Origin: Algibacter miyuki
GTDB taxonomy: Bacteria; Bacteroidota; Bacteroidia; Flavobacteriales; Flavobacteriaceae
Assembly: GCF_030409805.1 (NCBI RefSeq)
Contig: NZ_JAUFQP010000001.1
Span: 62,001-126,000, forward strand
DNA length: 64,000 nucleotides
Direction: 5' to 3'
Below are positions 46,386 through 54,920 of the stretch, piece by piece (position 1 is the stretch's first letter; each line of letters opens with the position of its first letter). The position numbers were made by a program, and so were the translations under genes. Under the pieces are notes generated by a model. It did no database searches and was not told the origin of the DNA. It worked only from the letters and a program-made list of their open reading frames with translations.

Positions 46386-48755
46386 TTATAAAAAAGTATA
46401 TTTAATTTTTCCTGTAAAGCTTCGTCCCGGTTTTTGCAGACTAAAATTGTCGTAGAGGTTTTTATCTAATAAGTTTCTGCACTCTAATGTAAATTGTAGT
46501 TTTTTATTATATGAAAATGTGGCGTTTAAATCATGTGAGATTTGTTCTTGAACATCTAGTTTACCACTACCGCCCAAACTTGGCCAGTATAGATAGAAAG
46601 CATGAACATATAAGGCATTGTAACCTACACTTAGCTGTCTGTTTTTGCTTCCTATATTCGAAAAATTGTAACTCACATCTGCATTACCGTACAAATAAGG
46701 CATGTTAGGAATCCGGTCTTTATAAACAATACTTACTACTGTTTGGCCTTCTTCATATTTGGTGTTATTACGTAAGTTTTGGTAAGTTAAATTGGCCCCA
46801 ATAGTTAAGCTGTTTTCCAGTTGGTATCTTATTTCTGTTTCTATACCTGTACTTGTTACACCGCCTAGATTATCCATGGTTGTTTCAGCTTGGTTCGGAC
46901 TAAATTTCTCTCTAATGAAATCTTCAGCATCTCGATAAAAACCACTGGTGTTAATATTAAACTGATGTTTTTTGTTTATGTAAAACCAGTAACTTAAGCC
47001 TAAATTATAATTGTTGCTATTTTCAGGTTTTAAGTTTTTATTACCTTCAAGATTAATTTCGTCTCCAAAAATTTCATTGGCTTCTGGTAAACGATAACTT
47101 TTTTCAAATGAGGCTTTCAATTGAAGGTTTTCGTTAAAAAAATGAGTTAAAGCGAGGCCATAACCTGTTGCATTAAACTTGTCGGTATAGTCATTGTAAG
47201 CAACATCTCCATAATTCCCCGTTGGGTTATAAGATTGGGCAAATGTATTTTGTTGAAAGTATTGCTTTAAAAAAACAGAGGCATTCCAATTATCGCGCTT
47301 ATAGTCGTAACCTAAACCCGTTATGTTTTTTTTATTCTTTTTAGGATGCTCGTAAATTTCACTATCTGGGTTTAGCTCGTTATGTCCAACCCTGCTAAAG
47401 GTGTTAAAAGTGTTGCTTACTACAACATTACTATGGTCGTTAATTTTATAATTTAAATTTGCTGTAGAAACGCCGTTGTTATTTTTGTATTTATATAGCG
47501 AGTAGGAGCGTTCTCCTCCAGCGTCATCATATTGCTTATAATCTCCAAACCAATTATAGCGTCTGTTTTCAATATCAATATTTTTTTCTTCACCTAAATT
47601 GAAATTGGCATTGAATAGAAAATCTAAATTTTTAATGAAGAAATTATTCTTCTGATATTTTAAAGTTGGCATAATGATGGTTCCTTTTGTGTGCCAGTCA
47701 CCAAAGACACTAACCACTCTTGCACCTGTTTGAATTTCTTTATAATTCTGACCTAATGTAATTCCAAATAATAATTGATCGGCAAACGATTTGTTAACCA
47801 CACCTGTTTTAAAAATGACGGATTCATTATGGTAGGTGTCATGAAAACGCTCTACGGTTTGGTTTGGGAAATATTCACCTGTAACTAAATCGGCGACATC
47901 CACATTAACGTTATAATTGTTGTCAGAATAATTTTGAAATGCATTGACTTGGGCTACAAACCCAGATTTAGCAACGTAAATAGCATTTACAGAAGAGCGA
48001 TGTGTATTAAACGAGCCATAAGAATAGGAGGCTTCTACATGATTTTTTTTGTAAGTATTCGTTATAATATTAACGGCGCCACCTAAAGCATCGGCGCCTA
48101 AACCAACCGGTACAACCCCTTTATAAACCTCAATACGTTCGGCTAAATTTATAGGGATATTATTGATTTGAAATGATGAACCAAAATTATCCATAGGTAC
48201 ACCATCAATAAAAAATCGCACTTGATTCCCTTTAAAACCATTAAGCGAAAAACTCATTTGAGAGCCAACACCTCCGCTTTCGCGGATACGCACTCCCGAA
48301 ACACGATCTAAGGCATGGCCTAAGTCTAGGGTTGTGGTGTGTAGTTTTTTTGCATCGACAACGCTAACATTATACGCGCGTTCCTTGACCTGTTGTACTA
48401 AACTTTTACCCGTAACTAAAACTTCGTTTAACGTGGTGCTTTCTTCTTGTAAAACAACGGAAAGTGTTTTTGTTTGCCCTGGTATAATTGTGATGTTTTG
48501 GGTTGTAGTTTTGTAACCTAGGTAGGCTGTGACTATAGTGTATGTGCCATTGTAGGCACCACTAAATTTAAATGCGCCACTACTATTTGTAACAGCTCCT
48601 TTGTTTAGGTTTTGAATAATTACAGTGGCTCCAAGTACGGGATTTTTAGATTCATCTAATACAACACCTTTTATAATACTTTCTGGTGATTGAGAAAAAC
48701 TAAGAAAGGATAGTAAGCCGATAGTTATTGTAAAGTATATATTTTTTTTAAACAT
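46386..48755 (-). CDS. TonB-dependent outer-membrane receptor, siderophore/iron type
   Basis: A 789-residue receptor with signal peptide (cleavage near SFSQ, residue 22), a carboxypeptidase-regulatory-like domain (about 25-105), TonB-box region (LNEVLVTGKS), plug (about 125-240 with LDRVSGVRIRESGG, VRFFIDGVPMD, RIEVYKGVVPVGLGADALGGAVNI) and a barrel ending GRSFTGKIKYTFL. Its size and plug are of the FecA/FhuA-like type, not the larger SusC type. Genes for DUF4374 downstream and PepSY/small membrane proteins upstream point to iron-chelate uptake. A tandem AraC-type operator lies 73-107 bp upstream of the start. Confidence 0.92.
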   Translation of the reverse strand: MFKKNIYFTITIGLLSFLSFSQSPESIIKGVVLDESKNPVLGATVIIQNLNKGAVTNSSGAFKFSGAYNGTYTIVTAYLGYKTTTQNITIIPGQTKTLSVVLQEESTTLNEVLVTGKSLVQQVKERAYNVSVVDAKKLHTTTLDLGHALDRVSGVRIRESGGVGSQMSFSLNGFKGNQVRFFIDGVPMDNFGSSFQINNIPINLAERIEVYKGVVPVGLGADALGGAVNIITNTYKKNHVEASYSYGSFNTHRSSVNAIYVAKSGFVAQVNAFQNYSDNNYNVNVDVADLVTGEYFPNQTVERFHDTYHNESVIFKTGVVNKSFADQLLFGITLGQNYKEIQTGARVVSVFGDWHTKGTIIMPTLKYQKNNFFIKNLDFLFNANFNLGEEKNIDIENRRYNWFGDYKQYDDAGGERSYSLYKYKNNNGVSTANLNYKINDHSNVVVSNTFNTFSRVGHNELNPDSEIYEHPKKNKKNITGLGYDYKRDNWNASVFLKQYFQQNTFAQSYNPTGNYGDVAYNDYTDKFNATGYGLALTHFFNENLQLKASFEKSYRLPEANEIFGDEINLEGNKNLKPENSNNYNLGLSYWFYINKKHQFNINTSGFYRDAEDFIREKFSPNQAETTMDNLGGVTSTGIETEIRYQLENSLTIGANLTYQNLRNNTKYEEGQTVVSIVYKDRIPNMPYLYGNADVSYNFSNIGSKNRQLSVGYNALYVHAFYLYWPSLGGSGKLDVQEQISHDLNATFSYNKKLQFTLECRNLLDKNLYDNFSLQKPGRSFTGKIKYTFL

Positions 48756-48796
48756 TTTAAAATCATTCTTATTTAGACTAATTATTAATAGTCTTG

Positions 48797-48862
48797 TAAA
48801 TGTATGTTGTGAAATTTAATTTTTGAGTACGCAAAACGGATAAAGATATACGTGAAACGGAA
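48797..48862 (-). promoter_or_regulatory. AraC-type operator and promoter of the TonB receptor gene
   Basis: Direct repeats TACGCAAAACGGAT (48828-48841) and TACGTGAAACGGAA (48849-48862) start 21 bp apart, two helical turns. On the minus strand a -7-like box TACATTTA (48804-48797) lies 23 bp downstream of the repeat edge, so a bound activator would touch the -33 region. The same arrangement occurs at 51265-51329. Confidence 0.65.
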
Positions 48863-48909
48863 TAGGTTTTTAATAGTAAAATAACTCACGTAATTATTAT
48901 AATGACATG

Positions 48910-50478
48910 TTATTTTTCTTTTGGTTTGAGTTTGAAAACAACAGCAAGTGCGGTTATTGATAGTAATATCCAAAAAACGTCCATAACAAAAATTTGAGTA
49001 TATCCCTTTTCCCAAGTAACCCATGGCCAATTTCCAGAAACAATTCCGTTAGAAATGGGAACCAAAAAACCAAGGATACTACCTAAAAGTAGTGATGCTT
49101 TATTTGTGAAATAGTTATCTCGTTTTATTATGAAAAATGTACTTATGGCTAGCCAACCATAGAAGAAGACATTATAGATTAGTGCTTTTTTGCCGCCTTC
49201 ATAGTCATTAGAAAAGCATTTAACAACTAGAAAGACAAGTGCTGTCATGGGGTAAATACTTAAACAAATAGCCATATAAATGTTTACCAACCAACCATTA
49301 AATTTTCTTTTATACTCTGGTACATTTTTTTTGTCGCGTGCCACCAACCATATTAACACGCCAGATATAATTACAAAGCAAGTTATTAAGCCGAGTACAA
49401 AATAGATAAGTTTCATGCCATAACCTCCGTAATCACCGTAGTGAAGTCTTTTTAAAACATCGGTAGAACCTTCAACGTATGACGTTTTTAGATAAGGGTT
49501 TTTTTCGTCTACAACATCACCATTGATAGCGTTAAAAGTAAGGTGCCCGGTGCCTATGAATTTATCTTTAAAAAGCGGATGACCTTCCACTTTAACATGC
49601 ATATTGGCATCTCCATAATTATAAATTTCAAGCTTATTAATTTTTAGATTAGGCCATTTGTCTTTTGTTTTTTCAATAAAACTATTATAAGAAATGGCAC
49701 CATGAAAAGCTTCACCTTTTAAATCGTACGTCATTGTTTTTTCTGTATTTAAAGCTTTATTAAATTCTTTAGTATCGTTGTTGAATAAAAAAGTTTCAAT
49801 AGGAGGGAGCATTATGGAATAACCAATGATGAGGTAAGCACCTGTTACTGCAAACATAAACTGAAATGGCAGACCAATAATTCCTAAAGATACGTGGGCG
49901 TCTGTCCAGATCGTTTTCCATTTGCTATTAGGCCTAAAAACATAAAAGCTAGAAATTATTTTTTTCCAATGCACAATAACACCTGTTATAACAGCAAATA
50001 GAAAGAAAAAGGCAACAATACCAGCAAGTAAGTATCCCGATTGGCCTAATAAGTTAAGCTGTGCAAAAAAATGAAGTCTATAGAAAAACTCTCCTAAGGT
50101 GTAAGAGTCTTGATATTTTTCTGTTTTGTAAGACGATAAATTTGTAACAAAAAAGTTTCTGCGTTGTCTTTTTTTTTGAGGTTTTACGTTTTTGGGAGGC
50201 GATATCACGGTAGAGGCCATTTGCCCTTCAATACGTTGGTAAAAAGAAATATCTCTATTATTTAACTCATGTTCTTTTTCAAGGCTAATTAATAAATCAT
50301 CAAAATTCACTTCACTAAAATAGCTATCTGTTACAGGTTCATTACGTTCCCAGGCTATAATTTCGTCTCTTAAAAAAGATATAGATCCTGTAAAAAAAAT
50401 AACATACAAAGCAGCGCTAATGATAATGCCGCTTACCGCATGCGTATGAAACATAATATTATATATTCTGTTGGACAT
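48910..50478 (-). CDS. PepSY-associated membrane protein (possible ferric-siderophore reductase)
   Basis: A 522-residue inner-membrane protein. The N-terminal YNIMFHTHAVSGIIISAALYVIFFTGSISFL is the usual first helix of PepSY_TM proteins, and more helices lie at about 150-170, 200-225, 350-375 and in the C-terminal 130 residues. Between helices are PepSY-like periplasmic domains (about 45-105 and 235-330). Relatives in siderophore loci are thought to reduce periplasmic ferric-siderophores with haem-bearing His residues; H11 and H13 near the first helix and others in later helices are compatible with this. It lies 154 bp upstream of the receptor gene and 27 bp after the 91-residue gene. Confidence 0.87.
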   Translation of the reverse strand: MSNRIYNIMFHTHAVSGIIISAALYVIFFTGSISFLRDEIIAWERNEPVTDSYFSEVNFDDLLISLEKEHELNNRDISFYQRIEGQMASTVISPPKNVKPQKKRQRRNFFVTNLSSYKTEKYQDSYTLGEFFYRLHFFAQLNLLGQSGYLLAGIVAFFFLFAVITGVIVHWKKIISSFYVFRPNSKWKTIWTDAHVSLGIIGLPFQFMFAVTGAYLIIGYSIMLPPIETFLFNNDTKEFNKALNTEKTMTYDLKGEAFHGAISYNSFIEKTKDKWPNLKINKLEIYNYGDANMHVKVEGHPLFKDKFIGTGHLTFNAINGDVVDEKNPYLKTSYVEGSTDVLKRLHYGDYGGYGMKLIYFVLGLITCFVIISGVLIWLVARDKKNVPEYKRKFNGWLVNIYMAICLSIYPMTALVFLVVKCFSNDYEGGKKALIYNVFFYGWLAISTFFIIKRDNYFTNKASLLLGSILGFLVPISNGIVSGNWPWVTWEKGYTQIFVMDVFWILLSITALAVVFKLKPKEK

Positions 50479-50505
50479 ATTGACTATAAGTTAAATGATA
50501 TAAGG

Positions 50506-50781
50506 TTATTTGAAGTAAATGAGAGATAGGAAAACGAGGCTAATTAGAAGATATATAGCCCATATTTTTAGTCCGTTTTTTCCTAAAAAAGCAACGACGA
50601 GTAGAACAGTCCAAAGAATAATACCAGCATAACGTATGGTTATTAAAGTATTTGGAGCATTCCAAAATACTACTAAAAACATATGAAATACTTGGGTTAC
50701 AATATAGCCGCCAATAAAACCAGCGGTTATTTTTGCGAATCGTTGAAATGGTGATGAGAGGTGTTTTTTATTTGCTGGCAT
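50506..50781 (-). CDS. Small membrane protein of the iron-uptake operon (DUF3649-like)
   Basis: A 91-residue protein with three predicted membrane helices (ITAGFIGGYIVTQVFHMFLVVFW; YAGIILWTVLLVVAFLG; WAIYLLISLVFLSLIYF). Small proteins with this pattern (DUF3649-like) accompany PepSY proteins in siderophore loci of Proteobacteria and Bacteroidota. It is 5 bp from the next upstream gene and 27 bp from the PepSY gene, so clearly in one operon. The function is unknown, perhaps helping assembly of the reductase. Confidence 0.7.
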   Translation of the reverse strand: MPANKKHLSSPFQRFAKITAGFIGGYIVTQVFHMFLVVFWNAPNTLITIRYAGIILWTVLLVVAFLGKNGLKIWAIYLLISLVFLSLIYFK

Positions 50782-50786
50782 ATTTT

Positions 50787-51119
50787 TTAAGTCAGGAAGA
50801 TTTCGGTTACAAAGCAGAACATCATAATGAATATTAGAATGGGTAGATTAAAAAAATGAAGTGGTGCCAAAAGAACAACTAAGCTTCCTACCGTCATTAA
50901 AACAATTAGAAAAGAAAATATTCCCGAAGAAATACCTAAAGTAATTATAGAAAGAAAAAGACTACTGGTAAAAAATATTAAAGCCAAGTATTTAGCGGTT
51001 TTTTCGTTTTGATTAATGCTGTGTTGAAACTTGTATTTAAAAGTCAACTCTGCACGTTTACTTGTACTGTAAAGCATGTAGAACCCAAGAACAGCGAATG
51101 TGGATATTAAAGTTATCAT
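50787..51119 (-). CDS. Small membrane protein of the iron-uptake operon (DUF3325-like)
   Basis: A 110-residue protein with about four hydrophobic helices (ITLISTFAVLGFYMLY; LALIFFTSSLFLSIITLGISSG; FLIVLMTVGSLVVLLAPLHF; LPILIFIMMFCFVTEIFL). Its length and place beside the PepSY and DUF3649-like genes fit DUF3325. It is the first gene of the minus-strand operon and is divergent from the AraC-type regulator at 51332, with an operator between them. No catalytic motif is visible. Confidence 0.7.
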   Translation of the reverse strand: MITLISTFAVLGFYMLYSTSKRAELTFKYKFQHSINQNEKTAKYLALIFFTSSLFLSIITLGISSGIFSFLIVLMTVGSLVVLLAPLHFFNLPILIFIMMFCFVTEIFLT

Positions 51120-51264
51120 AGTCTTTTTTCTGTTTTCACTGTGTCAAATAGATATATTTCTTTTTAGGAGGACTTATAAGCTGCTTCATTTCAAAATCTT
51201 AAATATTATGTTAAAAAACGTTTTATTATTCTTATTTAGATTAAATATAAATAATATACATTTG

Positions 51265-51329
51265 CAAAATTAATAGGGAAAGCGATTTAATTAATACGTG
51301 AAACGGATTAAAAAATACGTAAAACGGAA
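51265..51329 (-). promoter_or_regulatory. AraC-type operator and promoter of the small-protein/PepSY operon
   Basis: Direct repeats TACGTGAAACGGAT (51295-51308) and TACGTAAAACGGAA (51316-51329), again 21 bp apart. On the minus strand a -7 box TAATTTTG (51272-51265) matches TAnnTTTG exactly and lies 22 bp from the repeat edge. The distal repeat ends 2 bp before the ATG of the AraC gene, so binding there would cover that gene's translation start. Confidence 0.65.
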
Positions 51330-51331
51330 TA

Positions 51332-52306
51332 ATGATAAATAGTATAAAAATTATAAATAACAAAGAAATTATTTTTGATAACGCTCCAAGTACTATTGTG
51401 GTAGATGGCTGTGGCACGAGAGAAGTTACCACTGTTTTTGATAGTGATGCGCTTAAAGGGAGCTATAAGGAACTCATTTATTATAATTTTAAAATTGGTT
51501 ATGGAACCTTTCATAATAGTAAAAATAACAGTATTTCATTCGATTTTAAAGGAGAAACTGTAGGGATGGTTTTTGTTAAAAAAGGATGTTTTGGTTTTAA
51601 TATTGAAAAAATATCACATACGAATCACTTTAATAAAAATGAACATAACATATTTTTTTACACTAGTATATCAGGAGCATTAGAAATATCCGAAGGTGTC
51701 GTTTCTCTCGTTCGTATTAATTTTTCATTAAAATTTTTTAATCAATTTCTTCCGGATGAAAATAAATTTAAAGACTTTAGAAAACAGATTAAACAAAATA
51801 AAACAGGAAAACTTAAAAAAGAAAATTGCTATATCTCCTCAAAAATGCATTTGTTAATTGATAAAATAGTAAACTCAAAATGGACAGGAGGTTACAGGAA
51901 TATCCATATGAATTCTTTAGTTTTAGAATTGTTACTGCTGCAACTAGACCAGTTTAAAAATGGTGATATAAAAGAAACTAAATCGAATGACGAGGAAAAA
52001 ATAATTAAAATCGAAGCTTATCTTGCTAAAAACTTTGCAAAACCATTGACCTTAGAGTTTTTGTCAAAAAAATTCGGTACTAATGAATTTACTTTAAAAA
52101 AAAGTTTTAAAGCTGCTTTTGGAAATACAGTTTTTGGTTATATTTTCGATTTGAAAATGAATAAAGCAAAAGAATTGTTAATAGAAAATAAACACACAAT
52201 AAGCGATATCTCTGAAATTGTTGGTTATAAAAATGCGCAACATTTTTCAACAGCATTCAAAAAAAAATATGGTGTTACACCAAGTAAGTTTATTAATGAC
52301 AACTAA
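51332..52306 (+). CDS. AraC-family transcriptional regulator (PchR-like)
   Basis: A 324-residue regulator whose last 100 residues form two helix-turn-helix motifs (LTLEFLSKKFGTNEFTLKKSFKAAFG and TISDISEIVGYKNAQHFSTAFKKKYGVTP). The N-terminal 200 residues resemble the sensor part of PchR-type regulators that respond to ferric-siderophores, including the motif region VKKGCFGFNIEKISHTNHF. It is divergent from the iron-uptake operon and probably activates it through the 21-bp-spaced repeats, while repressing itself because one repeat abuts its start codon. No better start is available: upstream DNA is taken up by the operator. Confidence 0.9.
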   Translation: MINSIKIINNKEIIFDNAPSTIVVDGCGTREVTTVFDSDALKGSYKELIYYNFKIGYGTFHNSKNNSISFDFKGETVGMVFVKKGCFGFNIEKISHTNHFNKNEHNIFFYTSISGALEISEGVVSLVRINFSLKFFNQFLPDENKFKDFRKQIKQNKTGKLKKENCYISSKMHLLIDKIVNSKWTGGYRNIHMNSLVLELLLLQLDQFKNGDIKETKSNDEEKIIKIEAYLAKNFAKPLTLEFLSKKFGTNEFTLKKSFKAAFGNTVFGYIFDLKMNKAKELLIENKHTISDISEIVGYKNAQHFSTAFKKKYGVTPSKFINDN

Positions 52307-52494
52307 CAGCGGTTTTTTCTCTAAGCTTTCTAATTATTTCGATTTATTATCGGAAAATGCAGCAATGTAACCTGTATGATATGTAATTGTTAAATGAATG
52401 CTAATTCTTTGTTTTTAAGGTTTTTTGTCAATTTTCGAGCATCTAAATATGCTGCATGCATCGTATATTTATAAACGAAAAAAAGATATGCGTT
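52307..52494. other. Non-coding spacer after the AraC gene
   Basis: About 190 bp of AT-rich DNA between the regulator and the small open frame at 52495; no promoter or terminator with a convincing match was found. Confidence 0.3.
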
Positions 52495-52641
52495 ATGAAA
52501 ATATTAGAAGCATTAAAAAACAGATTGGAACACCTTAATTTTGGAAAATTATTAAGTGCTGAAAAAGTAAAAAACGATAAAACAATACCTTTATTAACAG
52601 CATCTTCAATAGATGATGAAGATTTATTTTTGTTCATTTAA
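52495..52641 (+). CDS. Possible 48-residue small protein
   Basis: The frame starts at an ATG preceded by an A-rich leader (GAAAAAAAGATATGCGTT) and encodes MKILEALKNRLEHLNFGKL, then a Lys-rich middle and an acidic-hydrophobic tail ending DDEDLFLFI. An amphipathic N-terminal helix followed by an acidic end is more protein-like than random AT-rich frames. An in-frame upstream ATG at 52456 would add 13 residues. I do not recognise a family. It could be a small regulatory or adaptor protein, or a leader-like peptide, or chance. Confidence 0.35.
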   Translation: MKILEALKNRLEHLNFGKLLSAEKVKNDKTIPLLTASSIDDEDLFLFI

Positions 52642-52817
52642 AAAGGTGAACTTTAAAAAAGAGTATTAAAATAAAAAATAGCTGATTAATTTCGGCCATG
52701 CATTTTATGCTTTTCTTTTAGTCAAATTGTAATTTATCATTCAGTTCATTTTTGTTGTTCAGTTTCCCGTTAATTTTTGATAGATAAAAGTGTCTAAGTT
52801 AAAAAATAAAAGACTTT
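52642..52817. other. Spacer before the CBM9-like gene (convergent side)
   Basis: 176 bp of AT-rich DNA downstream of the small open frame and of the minus-strand CBM9-like gene; no strong hairpin is visible. Confidence 0.3.
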
Positions 52818-53462
52818 TTAATTAAAATCAATGTCTCCGAAATAAGATTTTAAATGAAAATCTGGTTTCTCAGATTCTATCGGATTCCAACTAATATAGT
52901 GTGGTGTGGAAAGCTCATCTCCACATTTATAAAAATTACCTCTAGCTTTTAGATTTTCAAAGGACTCTATAGTGTTAAACGAAAAAGTTTTTATAGGGAT
53001 TTTAATAAATAATTGCCAATTAAATGTGGTTAAACCATGTTGATTTATTCGTTTTATTTTCGTTTTTACTTTAATTAAATCTATTATTTTACTGTCTATT
53101 AATTGTCTTTGGTGTCTGTCTGGACCAATTCCTAATAATATAGTTCCTAAATGGTTGAACTCAAAATTATAATAATTAGGGTCGTCTTTAAAGCTAATAA
53201 AGAATTCTACACAGCTATCTTTGCAAACCGGATCGTTGTGGTTAAGGTATTTAGCCGCCATTTCAAGTTCGATAACATCGTAGTGTAAATAAATGTTTTT
53301 ACCATCGTGTGCTATTTTAAAACGGACATGGCGGAACTCATCTGGTTTTTCCCATGAATATTGGTCTATATGATGATAATCAATCCATTTTAAGGCCTGT
53401 TTAAAGCTTGTTTTTTTATTTAAAAATTTAGAAATATTGGGTACTACAAGTTTGTTTTTCAC
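52818..53462 (-). CDS. CBM9-like carbohydrate-binding protein
   Basis: A 214-residue protein without a signal peptide. The WEKPDEFRHVRFKIAHDGKNIYLHYDV segment, the DSCVEFFISF motif and the ending WNPIESEKPDFHLKSYFGDIDF are typical of the stand-alone family-9-like carbohydrate-binding proteins of Bacteroidota. Such proteins may bind sugars, but a cytoplasmic one is unusual; possibly it is exported by an unrecognised route. It is a single gene, divergent from the LacI-type regulator at 53754. Confidence 0.75.
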   Translation of the reverse strand: MKNKLVVPNISKFLNKKTSFKQALKWIDYHHIDQYSWEKPDEFRHVRFKIAHDGKNIYLHYDVIELEMAAKYLNHNDPVCKDSCVEFFISFKDDPNYYNFEFNHLGTILLGIGPDRHQRQLIDSKIIDLIKVKTKIKRINQHGLTTFNWQLFIKIPIKTFSFNTIESFENLKARGNFYKCGDELSTPHYISWNPIESEKPDFHLKSYFGDIDFN

Positions 53463-53550
53463 TGATATTTTTATTCTGATATAATTTAAGATAACGAAAC
53501 TAATTAAATTTACTAACTATTTATCTGTTTTTTTTATATAAATTGAGTGG

Positions 53551-53560
53551 CGTTACCGTT
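53551..53560 (+). promoter_or_regulatory. LacI-type operator upstream of the regulator gene
   Basis: CGTTACCGTT in the context TTGAG-5 bp-operator, the same context as at 54870. It lies about 195 bp upstream of the LacI-type start codon and 89 bp upstream of the CBM9-like gene, so it may control both divergent genes. Confidence 0.55.
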
Positions 53561-53753
53561 ATTTGAAGTTATATTTAAAATTCTGAAGGGCGTAATTTTG
53601 AATAATGAGTAACATTTTTAGTAGAACTTGTAAATGAAAGCAAATTTTTATAGCTCATTTAGGTTTAATGCATGTAGTAATAAAAAGATATAGCTTAATT
53701 TTGTTGTGTAAATTAGAGGGAAATAAGTTTTCAAAATAGTATAAAAGTTTGGT

Positions 53754-54806
53754 ATGGATAATGATGAGCGCGTAATAGGTATTAAAGATGTTGCAAAAGC
53801 TGCTAACGTTGCATTGGCAACAGTAGATCGAGTGATACATAACCGTGCGGGAGTAAGCGTAAAAACAAAGGTAAAGGTTTTAAAGGTTATAAAACAAATG
53901 GGATACAAGCCTAATATTATGGCTAGTAATTTATCAAAAAGTAAGAAAATTGTAATAGGTGTTTTGTTGCCTAATATTTCTGAAGGTTCTGGGTATTGGG
54001 AGTTTCCTATGCAAGGAATTCTGAAAGCTAAAAAAGAATTAGCACAGTATAATATCAAGATAAAAACCTACACCTTCAAACAAGATAATAACAAGGAAAT
54101 TAGAAAGAAAATACTAGAATTAATTAATAGCGATATTCAAGGTTTGGTTTTAACGTCTAAGTTTGCTGATGAGATTGAAATTTTATTAGAAGATTGTAAA
54201 CAAAAGAATCGTCCGTACGTTTTTATTGATTCCAACGTAAGAAAAATAGATGCATTATCCAGTATCCATCAACCTTTATTTGAAAGTGGAGAACTAGCCG
54301 CTCAATTATTTAATTATTGTTTTAATAAGGGTGAAATTTTAGTGTTACATCTAAAAAAGACCATGGATACAGAGGGGATAATAAGTCTCAAGGAAAAAGG
54401 AATGAATGCTTATTTGAAAGAAAACAATAATGCTATAACGACCAAGTCATTGGTTTTAACAGATTTTAATGAAGATGCCATAAGTGGTGTTTTATTTAAA
54501 ACGTTAAAGGAGAATCCATTTATTAAAGGTGTTTTTATTCCTAATTCTAAAGTGGCGTACATCGCTAAATATTTTGAAAAACGGGGCGGTGATAAAATAT
54601 ATCTTATTGGTTATGATTTTTTTCGTGAAGACATTGAATATCTTGAAAAAGAAATTATAGATTTTCTTATTTGTCAACGTCCCGAAGAGCAAGGGTATCA
54701 AGCTGTTTTTAAGTTGTTTGAGCATCTTGTTCTTAAGAAGGAAGTTGAGAAGGAAATCATCATGCCCTTAGATATTATAACAAAGAAGAATTATAAATAT
54801 TATTAA
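53754..54806 (+). CDS. LacI-family transcriptional regulator
   Basis: A 350-residue regulator. Residues 8-56 are a LacI-type HTH with hinge (IGIKDVAKAANVALATVDRVIHNRAGVSVKTKVKV, then MGYKPN). The remaining 290 residues form a periplasmic-binding-protein-like effector domain (KIVIGVLLPNIS, GLVLTSKF, IKGVFIPNSKVAYIAKYF). It is followed 114 bp later by the symporter, deacetylase and sulfotransferase genes. A CGTTACCGT element occurs before its own gene and before the symporter gene, so it probably represses both until an imported sugar binds. Confidence 0.93.
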   Translation: MDNDERVIGIKDVAKAANVALATVDRVIHNRAGVSVKTKVKVLKVIKQMGYKPNIMASNLSKSKKIVIGVLLPNISEGSGYWEFPMQGILKAKKELAQYNIKIKTYTFKQDNNKEIRKKILELINSDIQGLVLTSKFADEIEILLEDCKQKNRPYVFIDSNVRKIDALSSIHQPLFESGELAAQLFNYCFNKGEILVLHLKKTMDTEGIISLKEKGMNAYLKENNNAITTKSLVLTDFNEDAISGVLFKTLKENPFIKGVFIPNSKVAYIAKYFEKRGGDKIYLIGYDFFREDIEYLEKEIIDFLICQRPEEQGYQAVFKLFEHLVLKKEVEKEIIMPLDIITKKNYKYY

Positions 54807-54856
54807 ATAAATAACGTCTTTTTTTGAAACATACTAGGTTAGTGTGTTTTTTTTTA

Positions 54857-54880
54857 TATTTTTGAGGTACGTTACCGTAA
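54857..54880 (+). promoter_or_regulatory. Promoter -7 box and LacI-type operator of the symporter operon
   Basis: TATTTTTG (54857-54864) fits TAnnTTTG; 5 bp further is CGTTACCGTAA (54870-54880), containing the 9-bp near-palindrome TTACCGTAA. Repressor bound there would cover the transcription start. No TTG at the proper -33 spacing is seen. Confidence 0.6.
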
Positions 54881-54920
54881 ATTAAATCACTGATTATTAA
54901 TTCACATAAATAAAACCAAC

